A stretch of DNA of 64,000 nucleotides, taken from Oikopleura dioica. Lineage: Eukaryota > Chordata > Appendicularia > Copelata > Oikopleuridae. Both the position numbers and the translations under genes were made by a program. The notes beneath the pieces are model-generated. The model saw nothing but the letters and a program-made list of their open reading frames with translations, searched no databases and was not told the origin of the DNA. Positions 21,301 through 32,768 of the stretch are shown one piece after another. How positions within the stretch are numbered: position 1 is the first letter of the stretch; every line of letters begins with the position of its first letter. Location of the stretch: positions 11,532,501 through 11,596,500 of the forward strand of contig OU015569.1 of assembly GCA_907165135.1 (NCBI GenBank), read 5' to 3'.

Positions 21301-21327
21301 GTTGATTAATTAGGCCAATAATGAATT
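18325..21327. repeat. 3 kb direct repeat Y, copy 2 (RASGEF1-like gene)
   Basis: Second copy of 11605-14591. Its right edge is AATGAATT followed by AGGGACCCTG, where single-copy sequence begins. Confidence 0.92.
18734..20678 (-). CDS. RASGEF1-like guanine nucleotide exchange factor, copy 2
   Basis: Same exon set and domains as 12014-13943: RasGEF-N tail FKIVDFWSKSFPGDLQ, then CDC25 motifs SLDLWAEWFNELS, DPSFNFKNYR, IPFVSLLVKD and the C-terminus FMGSFKLESP. Coding differences from copy 1 are very few (for example one residue in the SPRIF/SSRIF segment). The intron after CKEL and the intron after the first exon are largely different sequences in the two copies. Both copies look intact over this range, so two functional paralogues are possible. 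Confidence 0.8.
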
Positions 21328-21616
21328 AGGGACCCTGTTATGGTCAATTATTTCCAACAAATGGGCGGGAAGGAACAATGGCTCTAATTGACGGTGCCGT
21401 TTTTGTAGTACTATTTGCTTGGACGCGTTCGAAAAGAAACAGATGTTTTTGTCGAGCCCAACAAATGCTTCTTACGATTACTTACAGTCGTTGCTCTTTC
21501 GACGATGTGGTTGATGATGACCTGGGCAAGCGTCTTCTTGTCAATCATTTGATTAATCGATTTGCGCATTATTGCTTCTATCTCTGCTCTTCGAAGCTCT
21601 CTGATCGCTCTTGAGA
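21310..21616 (-). CDS. C-terminal exons of an unrecognised gene
   Basis: Two minus-strand exons: SRAIRELRRAEIEAIMRKSI followed by NQMIDKKTLAQVIINHIVERATT, then GTAAGT; and QIVLQKRHRQLEPLFLPAHL followed by LEIIDHNRVPNSLLA and TAA (21310-21312). The last codons lie in repeat Y copy 2, so the stop was supplied by the duplication edge. Helical and charged, family unknown. Upstream exons were not identified, so it is likely a truncated gene. Confidence 0.4.
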
Positions 21617-21639
21617 CTGACGCGAGTTCAAAATATAAA

Positions 21640-22404
21640 AAGTTCTTTCAAAAAAGTTTGCGTTGTTTTTGGAAATCGTGGTGGAGGAGTAGTCACCTCT
21701 AGGTGCAGCGGAGCGAAGAAATCTGTTGAGAAGCGCGCGCAAAGTGGCGCAGTCCCTTACAAATTGTGCTCGGCGCCGCGCTGTACCGCCCTCTCGCAGA
21801 ATCCGCCGAGGAAGAAGCCGCCCGCTTCAAAAGGAGATACTCTTATCACGCCCAATCCCCGTCACACTGCCTCTGCCCGCTCAACTTGATAACCCTGTAA
21901 TCGACTACATTCAAATCTCATTACTGTTGTTTTCGTAAAATGCCTCAAATTCTCATATAAATCGGAAAGATTAAAAAATGCTCGACAAACTGCATGATAA
22001 GCTTAATTTGAATGAAGATTCTTAGTTTCCGTAACTGTTGGAAACTTGAAGTTCGAAGTTGTTGTTGTCAGTTGCTAAAAGTTCTATCCAAAATTTTCCG
22101 CGTTCTACTTAGAACAGCTAATCCTGCTAATCAACATTAGTGCTCAATTTGTCGAGTGTAGCTGTTGATTCAAATAATCGCGGGTTGTCACACTTGAACA
22201 TGATTTTTTTCCGAAGCTGTGAGAAGTGATTCTGATAAGCGGAAAATCGAGCAGATCGAGAAGTGTGTCAAAATCTTCCAAAACAGAAAATTTTTGATCA
22301 TACTGGAAATGACTGTTTATTACTTGTTTATTAATTCTTGTGTTTACTAATTGCACAGATAAAGAAGGAACTTAATTTGAAGAATGAATGCATCTAATAA
22401 TCAT
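21640..22404. other. Spacer downstream of PI4KA
   Basis: The GC-rich stretch 21690-21890 is open in more than one frame (for example AESAEEEAARFKRRYSYH) but shows no recognisable protein or splice structure. The rest is AT-rich 3' flank. Confidence 0.4.
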
Positions 22405-25400
22405 CTAAGTGGCGTACATAATGCCTTGTTGCTGCAGTTGAATCATGTCGTAGGTTTTCGATCGCGTCGAGAGGAACGACTTGGCGATCACTTCCTTGAG
22501 TTTCAAAGCTGAAAATGAAAATAGAAAATGACGGAGTGGTTGGATTATTACCAGCAGCCTTGTCGGTCATGGTCGGGTAGAAGCGCGAGCGTAGTTGCTT
22601 GATTGTTTGACCAAGGAAGCAAGGGAGGCCGGTTCCCAGCATGAGAGTGACTAGACTGACGATGTTTTCTTGGAAAGGGCGCACCGCCAAGTACGCCTTT
22701 GTCGTCATGTCCACGAACCATTTGAATTCTAGTTCAGAAATTAGAAAAGATCAATTTTGTAGCGACAATCAAGACTCGATAATTCGGACATTTTCGTGGT
22801 CTTTGACAGGTTGATGAAAAAAATACGAGTTTCTGGATGGCAAAGAATGCTTATACACCCCAAAATGCCAGAATTGTCGACTCGTCATTACAGTATAAAA
22901 TTAATTACCTTCTGTGTCCATGCTGGAGCCCATGAGACTGATCAAATCCTGCGTGAGCTTCATGTCCGGCTCAAAGCCCATGTTCCCGCCGGGACTCGAT
23001 TCAAACATGAAGCCAAAGTCGATGTGGAGCAAATGTCCTTCCTTGTCGATCATGATGTTTCCATTGTGGCGATCCTTGATCTGGAGAATGTAGAGCACCA
23101 AACTGTAGGCAGCCATCGACTTGATGTAATTTCGGCGCTTTTCTTGGAAGAGGGAGTCGCTTTTGTCGCCATATTTGAATTTGTAGAGCTCGAGTAGGTT
23201 CATTTCCGACTGTTTAAGCAGTTCCTGGCGCGAGGCGGCGTCGGGAATGCACTCGATGATGCCGTAACCGGGAGAAGTAGCCACTACTTTGTAAGGGAAG
23301 AGATAAACGTCCAGGCCGACTTGATTGAACGCGTTTTGGAATAGCTGGATAATTTGCAACGCTAACATGTCTGGAAATCCAAAGATTAGAAAGATTTTGA
23401 TAATATGAAAAATACCTTGTCGACAATCGTCTCCAGCTTTGAAAATGGCCTTTTGCATGAAGGTTTGATGCTTGAACTCGTCGAACTTCTCCTGCCCGGT
23501 ACAGATCTTCTCGAGCCTTTCCACTCCTACTTTGGCCACCTTGAATTCAGTGAGATAAGGAGCTTTTGCAGCGCTTTGAAGGGGAATTCCAAGTTTTCGA
23601 TTGATGCCGAGAACGAGACAGCCTAAAATCAGATCATACAAGTTTTTTCCTTTGTTTATGAATTACCGGGATTGGAAGGCAAATAAACCATCTTCGGGAT
23701 GAGTAATTTTCCAATCTCTTCAAGACAAGCAACTTTCCGATCGCCATTGTCTTTATTCTTCGGTTTGATTTTGTGAGAAATCTCCGTCAATTCATAGGAA
23801 AACTGGAACTGCCGTTGGTAGAACGCACGGTGGCCTTCTGTGAAGCTTCGGAGAATCGCCCCTTCGAGTTTGTCGATTTTGTGGCCGATGTCGGGGTCTT
23901 CTTCTTTTCCGTCTTCGTCGCGGAATTTATTCGTCTTGGTAAATATTAGCTGGGATTAGGATTTATCTCTCTTACCTTCATATTCCAGAGCAATTGATGA
24001 GCGAGAAGTGGGGATCGCCGCGAAGCAGCAAGAAGATATTCCGCTATGTAGCCGATGGAGTCGTATCGGAGCGCTTGAACCAGTTGTGGAATGTAGAAAA
24101 GGATCTGCTCCTCCTGGAAGCTTCTCAAGCAACGAACGGCGTATTGGGCGGTGTACGAATGAGGGTTGAATCGTTGCGAGAAAAGACCAAGCGCGGTAGC
24201 TGGATCGGTAGACTTCCAATAAAGGAGATAAGACAACTCCTTGGCGTCGAGTCGGACGAATTCAGGGATAATGAAAAGACTTACTGCTTCGGGAATGTCG
24301 TGTGCAATTTGTGGATTTCGCTGGACAAGATTAATGAGCTCTTGAATCAACGCAGGCTCTTGCTTGAGTCGCGACGGCAATTGACAAGCGAGGTAAGGAC
24401 TGATGGACCATCCGTCTTTCGCCAGCTGCTTCCATTGCTTGTCGACTAGTTTGTCAAGACTGTACATCTCTGAGAACTGCATAAAACGGTCCTGATCGTC
24501 GTGTTGTTGGGGCTGCGGCTGGAGCCAGATCTTGAAACGCTCAATTTCCGAAATCAGCAGTTGCATGGCAAACTGTCGTTTTCGTTTGTAATTGTCGACC
24601 AAGTGTCTGACTCCATTTGGAAGGATCTGGCTTTTAGCAGCGAGAGTCGAGGCGGCAGAAGAAGTCAAATCAGCGCGGCGAGAGAGCGAGTCCGTTCCAC
24701 TGATCGAGATCGAGTCTTTTGTACTGCTAGTGCTGCCACTGAAGACGATTCCAGCTACTCCTGCCAACGGGTCGACGATCCTCTTTCCTTCCTTGTTCAT
24801 CACGATGACAAAACGAATAAGAGCGTCGATGTCTTCTTTCAGTTGCCCTTTTGGCATGACCGGGAGAGAGCTCGGAGTTGTGAAATAATCGAAAATTGTG
24901 TTGTAGAGCTTGGCGCGCAAAACCGATCTTTCAACTTCCCTGATGAGGACTTGAGAGTGCAAAATCGAGAAACCAAGAGAAATGAGTTCCATTCGAACTG
25001 CGGCGGAATTCACGTGACGGGAAATGATGTGGTCGGTGGAGCCGGCAATGCTCGAACTCAACGTGTTATTCAAAAGAGCAAGAATGGTTCGGCAAGGACC
25101 AGTTTTTGTGAGTTTGAAGGAAGCGAGCATTTCTTGGAGAAAACGGACCCAGGCGAGGTGAGGTGCGACGTTTGGAGGGTTGGGTGATGGAGGGTCTGAT
25201 TCGAGAAAAGCGAGGACGTTTCCTTCAGATCGATAAGGTTCGAACATGCCCAGTTGTCGTTCTTTCGTGCATTGCCAAACTGAAGCGATTTCGAGCATGA
25301 TCACCTCGTCCATTTCGGGACGGGCCGAGCTAATCCACTGCCAGCAGTAGATCGCTGCTTCCACCACTTGAATGTGAAACGCGTCGATGATCGCCCATGA

Positions 25401-28400
25401 TATCTTTCGGAGTAGGCGTCTTTTTGCTTCTTCGGAGATCTTTTCTTTTTGAAGAATCAGCGCCGCCATTTGGTACATGTGTTCTTCCAGTTTGTGGAGA
25501 CTCTTCTCTCCGCCGGAAGAAACAACTTTGTCGTATTTAGAGATGATCTCTTTAACTGGATCATCAACGATGTCAACGAGGAGCACAGCTTCGCCGAAAT
25601 ATTTCGCGCGTTTACTGAAGTTCAAGTCCTTGGCCGTTATTTTCGCGCTTGAAAGAAGATGATGCGTGTTAGCGTGCACTTCTTCATCCTTTTCGTCTTT
25701 GGATCTGAGATACTCGGCCAAGTGCGATTTCGTCGCCTTTGGCGCTGCTTTCAAAGCTCTTATAAGAATCCCAGGCTTTTCAAGGAGATAGCGATGCATA
25801 GCGAGAACCATGCTTTTTCGCTTATCCAAACTGTCGGGAAGTTTGAGCGACATTTTAATCGAAGGAATGGACAACTCGTGCGCCTCTGCGAAAGATTCCT
25901 CCGCGTCTTCAAGCGAAAAACTCAGCTGCTGGACGATGTCGAGTTCCGTCTCAATCACTGCCGGCTGCCAAACTAGGTGCTCGAAGTAGTTGAAAGTCGC
26001 TAGCAAGTTAGAATCGGCGACGTAGCGAGAAGTCGAATTCGTCGAGTTGAACTTGACCAGTAAGAGTTGGACCTTTTCGACGAGGCAGATGTCGATGTTG
26101 ATTGTTCGCGCGAACTCGCGAATCGAGGAAAGGTATTCTCTGAAGATGGTAATGAGGATTTCCTTGAGGATCTTGTCTTTCGCCTGTTTTGATCGCTGGA
26201 CCATTTGGTTCTCGATGTAAGTGAACAATTCTCGGTACTCGTACGCAGTCGGTTCCGTTACCAGGTAAGACGCAAGTCGCAATCGCTCGATATGAAGAAC
26301 AGCGATGTGATAGAGCACATTGAAATAGTCGAGCGCCTTGATTTCGCCGTCCAGCTGAATGTCTCTAGATCCGATCGAGTGGTTTAACGCAAGTTTGAGG
26401 TCTTGAACTTCTTTGATCGTCGAACCCGAGCTGCCCTTTTTCAAGGCAGGATTGTTCTCTAGGGTCTGCTTCACCGGTTCATTTGTAAGAAAAGACAGCG
26501 TCGGGGATCGTTTTGCAATGGCCATGATATCGGCCCTTTGCTCATCCGGCCAGCCGATCGACATGTCGGAAAAGCCGAAAACAGCGCAGTAAAACCAAAA
26601 GTCGCGCATCGAATTCCTCAGTGAGAAGAACTGCGGATCGTTCCAATCGGGCGCTCCACTAGAGACAATCAGCGCAATGCAAGACATGATGGAAGAAACG
26701 CGCTCATCGTTCTTGTCTTCACTTGAAATTGAAAAGAAGAGCTTCAAGTAACGACTAAGGAGCCAGAGTTTGTGCTGACCAGCTGCTGCTTCAGCGAGCT
26801 TTTTCAGGCAGTTGTAGGAAAGGGTTCTTTCAACGGTTGATTTGGTGTTGACGAAAGATTGGATGATGATTTCGATGATTTCCGCAGCCATGTTTTCTCC
26901 TTTTCGATCTTCTGGTGGCGATTTCTCCGCGATTTTTATCGAAAGAGTGGTCAGATGAACTAGGCATTCTTTCTCCAAGTTTAGACCGCCTTTTATTAGA
27001 GTGTTATGAACAGTAGTAAACACCTTCAGCTGGCTATCACTTTTCTCCGTAACGAAAGTGGTCAACAACGCGAAAAGATGATCCATTGCCAGAGGACCAT
27101 TTGGATTGCTGCTGCTGATGGAAAGGATTTTTGAGCAAAGAAGTCCAACCTGCGCGCTTTCGTTATTTTCCCCAGCAGCGCAGATTTCCTGAAAAGTCTT
27201 GATTCCATGCTCGCGAAGTTGTTGATATTCGCCTTTTTTGCTTGCTTTTTGGAGCTTGATCAGAACGGGCGCTGGTGTGAGGAGAAAGTCGCGAATCGCC
27301 TTTGTCGCTTGGTCTTTAATCGAGTTGTGATAATTGACAAGCTCGGAGACACTGGAAAGAAGGTCGTGGAAGAGTCCCACCGCGATGAGACACAGTGCCG
27401 TGGGATCGTTTCCAAGAAGACGGGCGACGATCTTTTTCAAAATGCTGGCCGCGCCGCGCTCATTTCTCACAGTGCGAACAGACAAGTAACAGGAGGCGCC
27501 AATACAGTGCAGTTGCCGCTGCAGACGGCTCATTTTCAAAATCGTGCTTTCCTCGTTGTTCTCTTCACCTCGTTGGCGCACTGCGTTCACGCTGCTGATG
27601 AAACCGTCCAGCGCCGTTTTCGACATTTTCGAAAACTCTTCTTCGTCCGACGGCGAAGCTGTTAGTTTCGTGAAAAAGTGGGAGAGCTGAATCACTCCCA
27701 AATCGTTGACGTCGTTACTATCCGAGGCGAAGTAGTCAAAGAGACTCATTGCCACTACTGTGAGCGACTTTTCTTCCTTCACTTTGAAGTCGCTATCATG
27801 CGGCAGTTGCTCTTCTGGGTGGCTAAAAGTGCTCCAAGTCGACCAACTTGTCGACTTGTTGTAACTTTGATTGACCGAATTTCTGCAAAGGAATGAGCCT
27901 AGCCAGAGCATTTTTGACGCGGAAGAGACTTCTCAGAAACCCGAACAGACCTGGAAGTGTGACCAACGCAATGTTTTCTTCGTCCTCTTTTTCGACTAGT
28001 ATTTGGTGATAGCGAGACAGGAGCTGCGCAGTTGTCGTCAGAATCTGCGTCTGATGAGCAGGGAATAATTCGTAGATGTCGCTCAAAATCGCACCCAGGG
28101 AAAATGTTATTTTCTCCATTTCCACTGGACTTTCGGGCGCTCCAAAGATCGGCTCGTTGCTCACAAAGGGAATGTCTTGAATAATGCCGAGGAATTGCTC
28201 CAAATATTCTGCCCTGTCGTCGCCACACATGACAACGAAAGCGCCAATGCCGACCAGTCCGTAGAGTTTCTTCTCGTCATACTCGGCCGAGTGAGCTTCT
28301 ACGCCTCTCCAGTAGAACTTAGAAAGGGAGATTCTCGCCAATTTCGCGGAATCGTCTTTCGAAGACAATGAACGCGCCAGGCGGAGAAGCGTGTCGGCAT

Positions 28401-28422
28401 GTCTCGGGAACACGGCCGACAT
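22405..28422 (-). CDS. PI4KA: Phosphatidylinositol 4-kinase alpha (type III)
   Basis: Makes PI4P at the plasma membrane from phosphatidylinositol; about 1,900 residues, near the usual 2,100. The start is ATG 28420-28422 ([20 protein letters not shown]), five bases behind a TTTTCAG acceptor. One exon of nearly 4 kb carries the long helical region. The C-terminal PI3/4 kinase domain is complete: [11 protein letters not shown] catalytic loop, HIDFGFMFE activation loop, and the end [18 protein letters not shown] ... [11 protein letters not shown], stop at 22405-22407. Introns are short, GT...AG (one of 43 bases joins [12 protein letters not shown]). WDR45 ends 114 bases upstream on the same strand with AATAAA in the gap, as in an operon. 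A 1.93 kb internal piece is duplicated at 15564-17491. Confidence 0.95.
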
Positions 28423-28536
28423 TGCTTCTGAAAATGGAATAAATTAAAAAAACAAAGTGAAGGGTTTTCAGAATATGAATAAGAATTTATTCGAATTGAA
28501 GAAAAAGACTGGCAGGAAGAAACAAAAAAGGTGTTT
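28423..28536 (-). promoter_or_regulatory. Intercistronic region WDR45-PI4KA
   Basis: On the minus strand it reads CGAATAAATTC (polyadenylation signal), then a T-rich tract and TTCCATTTTCAG directly before AAGCA-ATG of PI4KA. A poly(A) signal followed at once by an acceptor with no room for a promoter fits a trans-spliced operon junction. Confidence 0.6.
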
Positions 28537-29804
28537 TCACCAATTGTCGTCGTGAATGTCCAACTCGTTGGCGTTGCGAACTTCTACTCGATTGAGAGCG
28601 CCGTCGGTCGAGAACTGGAAGAGGTGAACTGTCCCGTCGACGGCAACAACAGCGATGCGATTCTGGTTCATGAAGCAGACGTGGCTCTCCGTTTCTTCGG
28701 GAATCGGGCCCGTCGCCAGCGCCCAAAGCGAGTCCGTGTACTGAGTTGGAATCATTGCCACGCGGCCAGCCCGAGCAAAAGCGGAAGTTCTTTAATTAAA
28801 ATTAAAGACTGCTCCTCAAAAGTGAGTTTTCTTACTTGTTCAAAACTTTGTCTTTTAGTGCGAATAGATGCAGCGTTCCTTTATCTCCAGTTGCAGCCAA
28901 AAAAGCAGAGTCCTTCGAAAACGCTTAAAAATTTAACGGTTAAAAAGATCATCAAAATCAGTGGTGTCTCACCGATCGAGTAAATCTGAGCAGGGTCAGC
29001 ACCACGGCGAAATTCAATGAGTCGTTGCTTCGTGTTCGTGTCCCAAACTCGAATAAGCGTTCCTTTATCAGAAGCAGTAGCCAGCTTCGTTCCGGACGTG
29101 TTTAAACGGACGATCGCTATTTCGCCCTGATGAGCGTAAATTTGCACGGGTGGGGAGCTGCTCTTCCGTTCTCTCAACGAACCAATATCGTAGACCTGAA
29201 TCATTCATAATTGGGAAAAAAGAAAGAGGGCTTACATGAACTGAACCTTGTTTGTGCCCTCCTATAGCGAGTCGATTTCCTCTGAAGTGAATTGGCTTGA
29301 ATCTGTTGTTTCTTGTGGGCGCTTCTACTAGGAGACGACCATCAGGAACAGAGTAAGCGTAACACATCGTTTTTAACAACGCGATTGCTGAATTTTTTAT
29401 TACAAAATCAAAGATCGAAAGATGAATTGAGGAATGAAATACCTGTATCTTTCGTCAGAAGCGTCTTGAGAACTGGCTCGCCGAAAGTAAAGTCCATGAC
29501 AAGCGAGTCCTTCTCGGCGTCGTGAATGACCAGCGTGTTTTGCGAAAACTTGGGTCGCTCGCCTCCCGAAACGAAGGAGAGAATGTTGCTGCGCGAGATG
29601 TTGCATGCCGAAACGGTGCTGCCCGTGTCTAGCCGGCCGATTTCAGCCAGAGGATCGAGGTTGTAGATCTGAAGTCTCCGTTTACTATTTAGCCATGTTA
29701 GTATTTGTTTTTTCATGTTCAATTGCTACCTTGATGCCTAAATCGTCGCAAACAGTGTAAACTAAATTGTCCTCGTCCAGCCGCACTTCACTAACTTTTC
29801 TCAT
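28537..29804 (-). CDS. WIPI/WDR45-family PI3P-binding beta-propeller
   Basis: PROPPIN involved in autophagosome formation. Start [20 protein letters not shown] (ATG 29802-29804), then [17 protein letters not shown], a middle with [46 protein letters not shown] and the phosphoinositide-binding motif [12 protein letters not shown] (usual form L/FRRG). The end is [14 protein letters not shown]...ELDIHDDNW. Layout and C-terminus resemble WDR45/WDR45B (WIPI4/3) more than WIPI1/2. Several introns of 45-80 bases. Probably the first gene of a unit with PI4KA. Confidence 0.9.
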
Positions 29805-30217
29805 CTCGCGGCCGCTAACCTCTACCGACGATCAAATGGCGTCCTTTTCAATTTTTCTAGACACAGGTTTTCATTGTTTCAGACTCATGATGTCTACAAC
29901 TTTCAAAACACAGAAACTTAATTTCATTCAAATACAATTCAGTACTCAAAAAACAAGATTTGATACTTTTTGATAGCAGTTTATTTTGATAACTTTATTG
30001 ATGTTTTCAATGTCAGTTTTTGTCAAATGTTTTCAGTCGGTAAATGGGCAGCATAGATGCGAATTTTTGTATACTAATATTTTAATCCTAAACTTCTAAA
30101 TTTGGTTATAAAGTGGGGAGGGGAGGAGTGAGGGTCAGGAACTGAACTTAATTAATAATATAATAATTTGAAAGATTTTTGGGTGGAACTTGAAACTGTC
30201 TGAACATCAATTCGCTA

Positions 30218-31574
30218 TCACTTGGAAGGCTTGCGTGCAAATTGGCCCTCTTGGAAGCGTTTCAGGAGTTTTTCTTCCTTCGAGGGCTTTCGAGGCCGTT
30301 CCTCCTTTCTCTTTTTGGACGGAGCCATTAGAGTTTCCTGAAAATAAAAGGGTCAATTCTAGCATTCAATCTATTTTTTATATTCAATTTCTTATAATTT
30401 TCACTGTTCGACTTACCCCAAATAGGCTGCTAAATGTTTCCTCTGGCTTTGGCTGTTTCTTCTTTTTCTTTTCTTTCGGCTTTCGCTCCTTGACCTTCTT
30501 CGGCTCTTCTACTTTCGGCTTCGGTCGCTGGGTGTGATGGAACTTGATCAATTCCACCGTCTCGTTCAAACCCTTGCTCCGCTCGTCGTCTTTTTTCACC
30601 TGCTCGATAGTTCTGTCGAGCGAAACTTTCCTGAATAAAGTGTTAATTTTACAATTAGAACGAAAGCAGAACTCACTTTTCTTTGAAATTCTCTAAAATT
30701 GCGGCGGATTGCTGGTCGTACTTGGACAAGTCGACGTTCTCCAGTTTCTGGAGTTTTCGACGTTCCCTCCTTTCGCTCTTCTTCTTTTTTTCTTTCTTTT
30801 CCTTCTTTAAGATCTTCTCGGTTTTCCAAGCTGGATCCGAGGTACTGTTGCCGTCGTCGTAGTTATACATGGAACTTGTGACGCTAGAAGGTGTAACTGG
30901 CTGCAGAACCTCCTATAGAAAATAATCTTTATGAATAAAAATACAAACAGGAAACTTACCATAACGATATCGTCCAAACTGAAGGGTTTATCCTGTTTTT
31001 CTGCGGAAGGTAAAGTGCCCATTTGATTGAGACCTGAGGGACCAGCGATCATCGAAGGATCAAGCTGTGCGTTTTCCTTTTCTTGCACTTTTTTCTCTTT
31101 TATAGTGCCGGCGTTCTGATTGATTACGTAGACAGGCAGTGGTCTATTTGTCGGCGGCACTTCGGAAGCTGGCAACATGTTCATTTCTTTGATGCCGGAC
31201 GGGCCTGGACGGTCGATTTCGGAGGGTTGATCGTTAGGAACAACTGTGACGCCCGCCTTGTCAAAGAGCTCCTGAAGTTCTTGGGCAGCGTCCTTGACGG
31301 GTGGGGGTTGTTCTGGCGGATTACTCGGCGCCGAGTTGAGGTAGATCCTTGTCGGATCTTCGTACACAACAGGACATGGCTCATTTTCCGGATCCCTCGG
31401 CTCAGCGCTGTATTGAATGAAATCAGAGCTCGTGTCATTTGGATTCGAGCTGAGCCAATTGACGGTCCTGTCGTCAATATCTTGGTACGGGTTGTCGAAA
31501 GCTAAGAGGCAGTTGGGGCTAGAAAGAGAGTCAGTGACGGCGTTTTTCGACGAGTCACGTTTTTCTAATTTCAA
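30218..31574 (-). CDS. Lysine-rich protein of unknown function
   Basis: Four or more exons. N-terminal part acidic and Pro/Asn-rich (PSNPPEQPPPVKDAAQELQELF), with repeats of a GPSGxxxMxxLP motif (GPSGIKEMNMLP, GPSGLNQMGTLP). The centre is strongly basic (KTEKILKKEKKEKKKKSERR), then YDQQSAAILENFKEK, VELIKFHHTQRPKPK, and the tail KLLKRFQEGQFARKPSK, stop TCA at 30218-30220 on the plus strand. No ATG was found in frame at the 5' end: the frame is open to about 31564 behind a GAAATTAG acceptor, so at least one upstream exon is missing from my model. The related GPSGLSKM motif occurs in the AT-hook protein at 39133. Probably nuclear by composition; no family recognised. Confidence 0.6.
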
Positions 31575-31757
31575 GATCGAAACAAACTCATAAATTGTGT
31601 GATAACTGGGAGTGAAGTTTTGTGTGAAAAAATACGATTCTTTCGAGAAAAAAATGGTTCAATCATTTCGTAAAAGAAAAAACTTTCACATCATTCTCTT
31701 TTTTCTTTAAAAAACTGTATTTCTGAAAAAGAAAGATATAAAAAACATGCGAATGTT

Positions 31758-32090
31758 TCAAATCTTTCCTTTAGGATCTCCCTTAGAAGATGGAGTAGCT
31801 TCAGCGAGGCTAGAAGTCTCATCAGCGCTAGATGGGTGAGGGGAGGCGAGCTCCCTCTCGTGTTTATAAAGTTTATCGACGAATTGTTTATAATCTTCCA
31901 TAGAAATGCCGGGAGGTAGCTCCTGCGTGGCAAGATCATTTTTAATCTCGTCGACCATACCGTCGCGCTTTTTTCGTCCGTTGAACTCGGCGTTTATCCC
32001 CTGGTTCAACATTTTACAGATTTCGACGACGGACTCATTCGTCCAGTACGAAGACTTAAGACCGTCAAAGTAGTCGCCGTGATCGATCAT
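31758..32090 (-). CDS. Small conserved-looking protein, unrecognised (110 aa)
   Basis: Starts MIDHGDYFDGLKSSYWTNES (ATG 32088-32090), with a CGAACAG acceptor 11 bases upstream. It continues VVEICKMLNQGINAEFNGRK and PPGISMEDYKQFVDKLYKHE, ending in a Ser/Pro-rich tail. Single exon, TGA stop. Amphipathic helices are likely; no signal peptide. It lies about 150-190 bases before the lysine-rich gene on the same strand, so the two may be co-transcribed. I do not recognise the family. Confidence 0.55.
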   Translation of the reverse strand: MIDHGDYFDGLKSSYWTNESVVEICKMLNQGINAEFNGRKKRDGMVDEIKNDLATQELPPGISMEDYKQFVDKLYKHERELASPHPSSADETSSLAEATPSSKGDPKGKI

Positions 32091-32768
32091 GCGATTTTTC
32101 TCCTGTTCGATTGGGGTCAATAATCGCCACGAAAATGGGAAACAAAGAGTGAGCGGATGAAATCAACAATTAGCCAACAAGTGTAAACTTGAGTTTTCGA
32201 TCAATCTGCTGATCAGGGAGCAGATCGTTTGTCATCAAGTTAAGCATTATATAATATAATTTATATTATTTTCGATTCTGGAACTCCATGAATCAAAATC
32301 AGCTGATTAGTGGATTCGAAATCAAATCCCACTTTTCAGTCATAAACACCAGCAACGTAAAAATATGAAAGCAAAGCAGGAGAGCTTAGATTCTTACTTT
32401 CACCTTTACAACACTGAATTTAATTGTATCCGATTTGTTTTAGCGGAAATTGTCCCGCTAAAACACTCGGTATAAAACTAAAATCTGACTGTATCGTCTG
32501 AATGGACGATAGTCTCTTCGTGCGACTACACCACTTGCAGCAAACATGCGTAATTAGGGGATGAAGTATGAATATTATACTTAGAATAAAAAGGCAAGAA
32601 ATGGGCGCTTATCGACCCAAGCCTTTAGCTGATGTGTGGATTTGAGGTTTCTAGCAGCACGAGGCCGCTTGCAACAGTGGCGCCGGTAGATTCGCTTACT
32701 TATAAACAGATAAATGAAAGGTTGATAAATGTTGAATAAGAGTAAGTGTAAATTGAATCAAGCGATAC
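32091..32768. other. Intergenic, no gene seen
   Basis: AT-rich with a short open stretch near 32630-32700, which could be a last exon of the PHF20-like gene if the GTGAGT at its stop codon is used as a donor. No repeat or RNA gene recognised. Confidence 0.5.

Noticed and set aside
32440-32530. Possible RNA gene between two minus-strand genes
   Set aside because: Only a small GACGATA-type hairpin; no tRNA boxes or snRNA features.
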